DNA from: Tausonia pullulans
Lineage: Eukaryota; Basidiomycota; Tremellomycetes; Cystofilobasidiales; Mrakiaceae
DNA: 64,000 bases
Reading direction: 5' to 3'
Assembly (NCBI GenBank): GCA_951802195.1
Contig: OX637624.1
Location: 186,001 to 250,000, forward strand
Each line of letters starts with the position of its first letter. The first letter of the stretch is position 1. This document shows positions 56,035 to 64,000 of the stretch, one piece after another. The position numbers were made by a program, and so were the translations under genes. The notes beneath the pieces were generated by a model. The model saw only the letters and a list, made by a program, of their open reading frames with translations. It ran no database searches and was not told the DNA's origin.

Positions 56035-56914
56035 GGTCGGGGCTGCTCGTCGAGCGCGAGGGCGAACAGGAGTCGCGGGTGGAGCAGGCGAGCAAGTCGG
56101 GGGGGGGGGGGGAGGGGGAGGGGGGAAGGCGTGTCGAGAGGGAGGAGGGACGGGTGCGTGGGTGGGTGTCGACAAGAGGCGGTCGTCCTTGCGCGAACAG
56201 AGCGAGAGGCACAGGCGAGTCGCGTAGCGGGCGGGCGCTACATGGACGCTTGCCAGGCAACCGGAGCAGGGTGGGCGCAGGCGGAGCGAAGCTCACTAGC
56301 GGGTGTCTCGTGCCCGGCCTGCATGGCCGGATTCAATTACTCGACTCAGGCAGAAGGGAAGGGAAGGGAGGAGAAGGGCGCGAGATCACCGGCCCCTGAC
56401 GACGGAGGACAACTGTTTCCGTCCGTTAGTTAGGTCTTGCAAGCGTGCGCCTCTACCGGACCGGCGGTGCCTTCACTCTTTGTCTCCCTCGCGCTGATGC
56501 CTCCGTCGATCGACCCAGGCTTTCAGGCGGCGTACCACGAGGTGGCGGAGGCCAAAGCCTGGGGTGAAGGATGGGCGGGAGACACTCACACGTTCACCGT
56601 CCTTTCGGGGCAGGTAGCAGAAGTGGTGGTGCATTGTATCCTCTCTATAGGAACAAACGAAAAAAAAAAACATAGAACAAAAGAAGTTGCAGACTAGTGA
56701 TGGACATCAAAAATATGGAAGAGGTCTCTCTCTTCCTCTCATGCAGGTTTGATGGCGACCCCTGGAGCTGACAGGCTGGTAGGGATGAGAGAGTAATGAC
56801 TGACCCCGTGCCACCTCGCCTACCCTCGCCCGCCCATCGCGTGCGCGCGTGCTTGTGCTTGTCTTCTCTTTCTCTCTCCCAACTCTCAGCTCCCAACCCC
56901 CTCCCAATCCCCGC
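56035..56914. other. RhoGAP 5' flank and downstream flank of the DUF2408-like gene
   Basis: Contains a G-run at 56100-56112 (C-run on the RhoGAP strand) just upstream of its start, and otherwise nothing recognisable. Open frames on both strands are compositional. Confidence 0.45.
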
Positions 56915-59503
56915 TCAATCGCTGTCGCTGTCCCCCATGCCAGCCTTGAGCATCTCCAGAAGCTCGTGGCATTCGGACAAATGCGCGACGAGGATCGCCT
57001 GCCCTTCGGGGATGGAGCCGTCCTCGGCCATGAACTTGCCGTCCTTTCGCATGCCGTCGATTTGGTGCAGCGCGAGATGGTACGCTGGGCGAGGGAAGGG
57101 GCGAACAGTGAGTTAGGCACCCTTTCTACCTCTTGCTGGCGTGTTCAAGGTGAACTCACGGTATAGGTCCCGGGCGGAGAACGAGCCGCCGTACTTGAGG
57201 ACCTCGTTCAGGCACTTTTTTACCGTTGAGAGCTTGTTAGCCTGGTTCGTTCAAAGCGGAGTTTGGTCAGCACGAGATAAGATGTTGAAGCGGGCGGGCA
57301 GTCATCACGACGTACTATCGGCATGAGCTCCTCCGAGATGGGCTCCGACGATCCGATCAGCCGGTAGATGAGACCATAGCATCTTCGCAGGAGGAAGAGA
57401 AGTCCCTAGATGATGGATGGAGCACGATCAGCCAATGCCCCCTCAAGACCAAATCACCGCGGACGTGGGAAAAGCGCCACGCACATATTGGCCCTCTGCC
57501 GGCGTCTCCCCATCGGCGTCCACAAACTTGCCGTCAACCCGCAGTGAATCAATCTCCCTCAGGGCCATTGAGTAGCTGTCACGCAAGTCAGCGGGAAGGG
57601 CATAGGAAGAGAGGGAACGGTCGACGAAAACGACCTACTTGTAAAGATCTGTCTCCCGCAACGACCACCGATGGGTGAGGCTCAGCCGCTCGAGCGTCGC
57701 CCGGAGCTCGCTCAGTCGGTCAAAGATGGGCTTGAACGGCATCGGCACGTCTTCCTGATTGAGCGCCCGGATCTCCTGCGCAATCTCGAAACACTCCTCC
57801 AGAAGACCCGACAGGATGCTGTGGGAGGACAGCATCAGTCATCGCGCATTTCTCATGTGTAACGAGAGCAGCAGCTTCCGATTGGGACGCACGCTTGTCC
57901 AGTCGGAACCGAGGAACCCCCCGGACCGAGAAACTTGCCGTCTACTCGTTTGCTGCAAGCACGGATAACGCAGGGAGTCTCGCAAGTCAACCACAGACCA
58001 GAGAGAAGGTGCAGAGGTCGAAGGAGACGCGCGCGCACCTGTCAATCTTCCTCAACTCCTCGACAAGAGCCTTGACCTCCGCTTTTGGGGGCTTCCCCAG
58101 ACCGGCCAAGCTCGACAGCTGCCTTCGGCTGTATGGAGCAGAATATTGCCCATCTGTCAGCGACAGCGTAGACGCAATACAGGCAGGCGAGAACGGAGTC
58201 GACCTACATCTGAACAAGCCGCTGATGGATTGGGACGAGCTCGACCGAGAGGACGGAGAGAGACTTGAAGAGCGTGTCAAGGACTCGCTCTGCCCAGTCC
58301 AAAGGACGCGCGATATTAGCCAAGGCAAAGCAAACACCGGAAGGGGACGACGCGCCAAGACAGGACGTACCACAGTCGGTGAGTTTCCGAACGAGGAGCT
58401 TCTCCATCGCCGGCGGAAGTTGGTCCTGGTGGGCCTCCTGCTGGATCACCTGCCGGAGCTCCTCGAGTCGCTCCCGGAACGGCTGGAGGTCCGTCTCGGT
58501 GTAGACGCCGGACTCGTTCACTAGAGGGAGAACAGGAGCGGCAAAGGAGAGACGGGGGTCCGGGCCGTGTCGGTTTGGTCAGCCCAGCCCTCGCGTTCGC
58601 CGTCTTCGCGGCTTCGGCCTCGCGACGACGCGATCCCCGAGGGGTATGCGGCATTGGCACCTGGAGAGAGTGAGAAGGAAGGACGCACTGTGGCTGAGAA
58701 GCATGCGCATGCTAGCGAGTTGGCAGTAGCCGGCGACAGACGTGCGAGCCTTGCCGATCTGAAGAAATCCAGAGCGAGAGAGCGAGGTGGGAGGGAGCAT
58801 GGCCGGCGGGAGTCGTGTGAGTGAGGAGGGCGGCGCGACTGGACGACCCACGTGGCTGACCGGGTGGCGACTCGGGGTATAGGCCAGAGAGCACTTACAA
58901 CGAGGAAGAAGAGCGAGACGAGCGAGAAGATGTCGGTGAGGATTTGATCGACTCGGTTCGGCTCATTGGAGCTGCTGTCGTTCTCCCCGTTGGCGGAGGA
59001 GGCAGCCTCGGCAGTCGTCTCGTCGCGAACGGTGTTGAGCTTCGTGACTGAGGGAGGACGGCGTCGCAGGAGGAGAGATCTCGTCAGCTAGGGGTCCTCG
59101 TCGCCGAGGTAATCCAAGGCAGAGACACGCAGAAAGGCCGACGGACCCTGCTTCAAGACCGAGTGGTAGATCGACTCGACATCTGAGTGAGAGAGCGGAT
59201 CGGCCCGACGAGTCGACGATGATCAGCAGCGGCTTGCTGAGGTGCACGCGACCGAACGCGAAGAGGAAAGGGCAGGTGGAAAGAAGCGCATACCCTGAGG
59301 CCGTATGTACTCTGTAGCGGACCGCTTCTTGAGCGACTGTAGCTTAGTGCGGATGCTGATCGGAGCCCAGACGAAGCAGCAGAAAGGGTTCAAGAAGGGG
59401 AAGGGGGAGGACTCTCGTCAGCGCCACTTGCTGGGCAGGAAGACGGACGGCCGACACACTTGACGAGGGACTCGAGGATGGGCAGCTCTTCCTGGGGGAG
59501 CAT
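56915..59503 (-). CDS. Repeat protein resembling fungal DUF2408 family, unknown function
   Basis: Cytosolic helical protein of unknown role. The start at 59503 reads MLPQEELPILESLVK, spliced to further short exons; TAEAASSANGENDSSSNEPN is a linker near 59000. Helical blocks: YTETDLQPFRERLEELRQVI (about 58440-58505), PPAMEKLLVRKLTDC, DWAERVLDTLFKSLSVLSVE (about 58230-58300) and GKPPKAEVKALVEELRKID. Then three copies of a motif of form DxxRxDGKF..G..P.GQ: KRVDGKFLGPGGSSVPTGQ (about 57920), EIDSLRVDGKFVDADGETPA (about 57510-57560) and QIDGMRKDGKFMAEDGSIPE (about 57015-57065), each followed by a leucine-rich helix (SGLLEECFEIAQEIRALN, LLFLLRRCYGLIYRLIG, LVAHLSECHELLEMLKAG). The end is GDSDSD, stop 56917-56915. 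The DUF2408 label is from memory of this motif and needs a profile search. More than ten introns. Confidence 0.7.
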
Positions 59504-59740
59504 GGCGGAGGAGCGAGGAGGCGACGGATGGTGCGAGGGCGAGTGGGCTTAGGAGGGGTGGTGGTTAAAGCGACAACGCCGCCGGCGTCGTCCACCAGCC
59601 AGGCGGGTCAAGGCCTCTGTCTCCACGCGGGGTCGGCGCGGGCGGCACGGCGAGGCAGCTGGAACGAACCCACGCGGCGGCCCTGCCGTCGCTGTCTTCC
59701 CTTTGACCATCTCCATCGGCCAGACGACGCACGCTTGGCC
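59504..59740. promoter_or_regulatory. Divergent promoter, DUF2408-like gene and DPP5
   Basis: Only 237 bases separate the two start codons (59503 minus, 59741 plus). GC-rich, no TATA box visible. Confidence 0.5.
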
Positions 59741-62700
59741 ATGCATCTCTCCGCCAAGGGCTTCGCCGCCCTCATCCTCTCCTCCGCAGCTGCCGCCGCC
59801 GCCGCCGCCGCCTCCCGCTTCACGGCCGAGGACCTCATAGCCCTTCCTCACGTCGGGACCTCAGTACCCTCCCCGTCCGGCAAGCTCGCCTTCACTCCGG
59901 TCTCCCACGGCGGCAACCAGACGCTCTACCTGACAGATCTCTCTTCCGCCGAGCCCTACGAGCAGACCCAGCTCGTCCATGGCGCGAGCCAGGCCGTCTG
60001 GCTCTCGGATCGCTCTCGTCCGTCCGCGGTCTTCTTTCTTCAGCCCTCGTGCTACCAGCCGGGGATCGCCGGTGCCGTGTCCTCGTGCACCATGAACGCT
60101 GACTGACTCGTCGCCATTTGCACGGCCTAGTCGCTTTCCTCGAGCCTAAGACCAATACACTCCAGTACATCACGCTCTTCGATCAGCTCGCCCCCCTCGC
60201 CCTCTCGATCTCGTCGCCCAAGACCCTCCTCACGTTCCCGACGGCCGTCGGCGACCTGCAGTACGAGCCCACCTCTCGCACACTCGCCTTCACGGCCTTC
60301 GTCTGGCCCGACGGCAATCTCCACACGGTCGCCGAGCAGGATGCTGCCTACGCTGCCCGGGGTGACGAGGCCCTCGTTTACGACAGCCTCTTCGTGGGTG
60401 TATGCTGCGGATCAATCAGACGGACTGTCACTGAACTTCCGCCGCTGGTCCCATTGCAGGCTCGCCACTGGGACACCTGGCGCGACCCCAAGTCGTCCCA
60501 AATCTTCCTTACGACGCTGGACCGCGCGGTCAGGGAGGATGGCGAGGCGGAGAGCTTCGTTGCCGGTGGCAAGTTCCAGGCGCCTGTCAACTCGACGCGC
60601 TTCGCTAGCCCGAGCCCGGACGCCCTCTCGGACTACCACTTGACTGCCAACTACATCGTATTCTCGTGCGTGTAACCTGTTGCTTCTTCAAACAAGACGC
60701 GAGCTGAGAGGGCCTCCTGAACCAGCGCCAAGAATCCCGACATCAATCGTGCGTCAGGCTATCAACCTGCCTGAGTATCGTCAGCCCTCTGACGCTCGCT
60801 CCTCTTACCCTATCAGCCGCATGGCATACCAAGCGCGACATTGTCCTCATCCCTATCAACGGCCACGGTAACCACCCGCGCACGCTCACCTCTGGCGGGC
60901 AGGGCGCTACTGCATCCCCTAAACTCTCGCCTGACGAGACCCGAGTCGCCTGGCTCGAGATGGCTGAGGATGGATACGAGGCCGACAAAAACCAGATAGT
61001 CGTCTACGACCTCAAGAAGGGAGAGCGCTCGCTCCTCGCGACCGAGTGGGATAGGAGCCCGGCCGCGCTCTCGTGGTTCTCTGAGGGGGATCGACTCCTT
61101 CTCACCGCGAGCTCCGAGGCGCACAGCCAGCTCTGGTCGCTCGACGTCCCAGCCCACGGGGGGAAGAAGCAAAAATTCACCAAGTCGCCGAAGGCCATCT
61201 ATTCAGAGCACTCATCTTCAGGAGCGTTCGTCCTCCCTGCCTCCGGCAAGAATGGCAAGGTCTCCTCGTCGCGTATTCTCTTCACCCGCTCGAGTCTCAC
61301 TGTCCCTGCCGAGACTTTCCTTCTTAATCTCGGCGACAAGGAGGCCTCTCCCGTGACGCGATTCAGCTATAAGAGCCTCAAGGACAAGGACCTCAGCCCG
61401 GGATCGTCGTTCTACTTTGAGGGCGCCGAGGGCGTCCACATTCAGGGCTGGGCTGTCCTTCCTCCGGGTTTCAAGAAGGGCGAGGCTAAGAAGTGGCCTC
61501 TTGCATGTAAGCTGATTGGCCCTTAGGAGTCTGTGGACGTCGATCATGGCTGACGTGACTGTGTTGATGTCCAGTCCTCATCCATGGTGGACCCCAGGGC
61601 GCCTGGGAGGACTCGTGGAGTTCGCGTTGGAACCCCAACGTCTTTGCGCAGGGAGGATACATCGTCATTGCTATCAACCCTACTGGATCGACCTCTTTTG
61701 GCCAGGCGCTTACTGACGGCATCCAGCGCAACTGGGGAGGGAGGCCCTACGTGAGCCATCGGCTCCTCCTCGCATTGTCGTCGCTCGTCTCTTGACTGAC
61801 CAGCGCACCTGGATTTGTCTATAGCGCGATCTTCTCGCCGGCCTCCAGCACGCGCTCAAGGTACAGAACCATCGCCCACTCATGTTCCTCTCAGCCGCTG
61901 ACTATGTCCCTTCTCTCTCTCTTTCTCCAGCTCTACCCAGAGATCGATCCTGAGCGCACTACTGCTCTCGGAGCGAGCTACGGAGGCTACATGGTCAACT
62001 GGATCCAGGGCCACAACGAGGCGTTCGGTTTCAAGGCCCTCGTCTGTCAGTCTCTGTCGATTTGTCCCTCCCTCGCATGCTTCTCCTTACGCTGGCACGC
62101 ATCCTGTCGCTTACCCCGACTCGACCAGGCCACGACGGCATTTTCTCCACCACGGACGCCTACTACTCGACTGATGAGCTCTACTTCGTCGAGCGCGAGA
62201 ATGGGCACGTCACCCCTTGGGAAGATCGGGCGATTTACGAGCAATGGAACCCGGCGAACCACGTTTCTAAGTGGTCTACTCCGCAGCTCGTCATTCACGG
62301 TGGCAAGGGTGAGCCATTCCCTAGCCTTACTATCTTTTCGCGGTTAGGAGGATGATACTGACGGGAGGATGGATACGCATCGACAGACTACCGACTGGGC
62401 GAGAGCCATGGTCTCTCGGCGTTCACGGCTCTTCAGCGTCGGGGTAAGTCAAGCGTGACTGACCTCCTTGTTTGGTCGAGAGACCTTCAGCTCATGGCTC
62501 ACCTCCCCCTCTTTCCAGGCGTCCCCTCGCGGCTCGTCTTCTTCCCGAACGAGAACCACTGGTGCGTGCTGCGCGCTCGCGTCTTGGCGTCGCATACATC
62601 CTTCCATCGCAAGCTGACAATTTCGTGGTCGTTCATCCTTTCAGGGTTCTCAACTCGGGCAACTCGCTCCGGTGGCACAAGGAGATCTTTGAGTGGCTCG

Positions 62701-62816
62701 ACGAATGGGTCGGCCACGGCAAGAAGGTCGAGGAAGACGTTTCCGTCGAGGCCGCAACGAAGCAGTCGATGGTGGCTGCTTCGCCCGCGTTTATCATTCA
62801 GCGGGAAGTCAATTGA
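59741..62816 (+). CDS. Secreted dipeptidyl-peptidase V (DPP5), prolyl oligopeptidase family S9, multi-exon
   Basis: Secreted serine peptidase that removes N-terminal dipeptides; a known major antigen and allergen class in fungi (family knowledge). The start at 59741 gives a signal peptide [18 protein letters not shown] with a run of alanines (GCC repeats at about 59789-59813). The N-terminal propeller contains [40 protein letters not shown] (about 60925-60985) and [20 protein letters not shown]. The catalytic alpha/beta-hydrolase domain: oxyanion region [20 protein letters not shown] (about 61575), [20 protein letters not shown], the nucleophile in [15 protein letters not shown] (about 61965-62005), the Asp in [17 protein letters not shown] (spliced at about 62308) and the His in [14 protein letters not shown] (spliced at 62565). 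End QREVN, stop at 62814-62816. Roughly ten introns. No defects seen. Confidence 0.92.
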
Positions 62817-62905
62817 AGAAAAGCCGATCTGAATGGATTTTTTTTTCCTTCCAATAATTTTTTTTTTTCATTCCTCCGGTTCGTCTTCCGTCACGGAACA
62901 TTCTC

Positions 62906-64000
62906 TCACTCAAGCATCCAACTCGTGCTCTCCATCGGCCGAGAAGCGGACGTCCCGCTTCGAAGATCGCGTTCAGGAGCAGTCGTCAGCTCTGGGCGAC
63001 CTTGATTCGACGAGGAAGTGAGATCTCTCACCTCGGACGAAGCCTTGGCGAGATACTTCGTGTGCACTAGAGAAGATCAGGGAGATGGTCAGAGACAAAT
63101 TCAAAATAAAAAAAACCCCCTCCCGAGCGGTGAAAGAGAGATCTCCCGACTCAACTCCCGTGCGCGACGATCTTGCCGGCGGCATTCAACATTTCAATCC
63201 TCGCGCAGCCGAGCGTCCGGCCCCTCGAGAGGACCTCACCGACGACGAAGAGTTGCTCGCCGACGGTCCCGCCCGAGCGGAGGCAGCTCGTGGACATGTC
63301 GGTGGAGACGCCGCTCGACCATAATCTGTGGTAGCGTAAATTCGAGAAGTCAGGTTGATAGACTGCGGCATGCACAGTGCACGCACGCCCACAAACCAGC
63401 CAGGTAGATAGATGGCTTGGCTGAAAAGGGAGGGCTTACCCATGAGACGAGAGAGCTAGAGACCCAATTGTGTCCCTGCGACAAGATAGAATAGAGCAAG
63501 TGCGGTTGCCTCAGCAGCGAGATCCGGAGTTGGCGACACGGACACGGTGCGTCAAACAGCAGTCCGGCCCCGCCGCGCCAATGGATCAATGTTGCACAAG
63601 GTACGGACGTCAAACTGGCGAGCACGCCTCCGTGAACGATCCCCGATCGATTTTCTTGATTATGATTCACCTCAGCCCACATAAATATCCCTGGTGGTTC
63701 TGCTGCCCGACTTACGACTGATTGAGGTGATGTCGAGGAACCCCTCGACGCGTCCAGGTCGGGCAGCGGTGATGGTCAGCTGAGAAGAGGGCTCAGCCGT
63801 CAGGGCTGGGGATCGTCACCGAATAGTCAAGTTTCGGCTGACATTGGAGAGCGTGTTGAAGTCATGCCTGAGGATATAGGTTCAACATGCGGCCTCGATC
63901 CAAGATATAGACAGGGTGCACATAGGAGCATCGACACCTCGAGAAGTCTGCCGGGACTGACCCTTTGACAGACAGGTGGTCCTGGAAGACTCGTCGGGTA
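62906..64000 (-). CDS. Hotdog-fold acyl-CoA thioesterase (PaaI/4HBT type), 5' end beyond window
   Basis: Hydrolyses acyl-CoA thioesters; related fungal proteins are often mitochondrial. Partial: the start lies past 64000. On the minus strand: HDFNTLSNV (about 63845-63870), LTITAARPGRVEGFLDITSI (about 63717-63780), the active-site exon NRSGIVHGGVLASLT (about 63600-63645, hotdog HGG motif), GVSTDMSTSCLRSGGTVGEQ and LFVVGEVLSRGRTLGCARIE (about 63200-63310), LNAAGKIVAHGS, then HTKYLAKASSEVRDL in the last exon. I place the stop at 62908-62906 after ESTSWMLE, assuming no further intron at the GTGAGA inside that exon. It converges on DPP5 with 89 bases between stops, so the two 3' untranslated regions must overlap or be very short. 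Confidence 0.8.

Noticed and set aside
55331-56296. A 321-codon minus-strand open frame overlapping the RhoGAP N-terminus
   Set aside because: GC-rich, low-complexity alternative frame of the disordered RhoGAP N-terminal exon. No independent support.
1-64000. CRISPR arrays, operons, riboswitches or bacterial-type mobile elements
   Set aside because: No regularly spaced repeats, no polycistronic gene order and no insertion-sequence ends. The window is eukaryotic nuclear DNA.

Overview
This window is nuclear DNA of a fungus, very probably a basidiomycete. The evidence is GC-rich, intron-dense genes with short GT-AG introns (mostly about 60-120 bases), single-gene eukaryotic transcription units, Pol III tRNA genes, and a gene set typical of basidiomycetes: a Cas1-type glycan O-acetyltransferase, muskelin, a four-LIM RhoGAP, an Egt1 fusion and a Rad6 with an acidic tail. 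I lean to a Pucciniomycotina or Ustilaginomycotina yeast-like species, but the sequence alone does not settle this.

Layout, left to right. CAS1-like gene (-, 639-4200). A pile of decayed LINE pieces (4.86-6.07 kb) ending just upstream of tRNA-Asn (+, 6153). EGT1 ergothioneine synthase (+, 6986-10941). DNM1 dynamin (-, 11625-15394). eIF2A (-, 16037-19099) divergent from PRPP synthetase (+, 19476-21388). NmrA/isoflavone-reductase-like protein (+, 22062-23277). Muskelin (-, 24129-28244). RAD6 (-, 28929-30167) divergent from NDUFAF7 (+, 30483-32404). tRNA-Asn (-, 32562), LINE fragments, one apparently intact LINE (34.04 to about 39.97 kb), then tRNA-Phe (+, 39980). A serine-rich unknown protein (-, 41242-43471) divergent from a small membrane protein (+, 43664-44354). 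An F-box/WD40 protein (+, 45077-47727). Ribosomal protein uS8 (-, 48108-49182). LRG1-type LIM-RhoGAP (-, 49909-56034). A repeat protein resembling DUF2408 (-, 56915-59503) divergent from secreted DPP5 peptidase (+, 59741-62816). A hotdog thioesterase (-, from 62906 off the right edge).

The host genes are unrelated housekeeping functions and form no gene cluster. Their organisation is mostly divergent pairs sharing short promoters and convergent pairs with simple repeats between them.

The most interesting feature is the LINE family. Every recognisable copy in 64 kb lies in the 5' flank of one of three tRNA genes, and those nearest a tRNA gene point away from it (opposite strand, poly-A end distal). 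At the two tRNA-Asn genes, independently truncated copies sit at the same motif, AAAATTGGATG, 70-83 bases upstream of the tRNA. One of them is flanked by a visible target-site duplication of that motif. One copy is about 5.9 kb with two open reading frames joined by a UAAUG stop-start overlap. This looks like a fungal non-LTR retrotransposon that targets tRNA-gene upstream regions, comparable in habit to the TRE elements of Dictyostelium.
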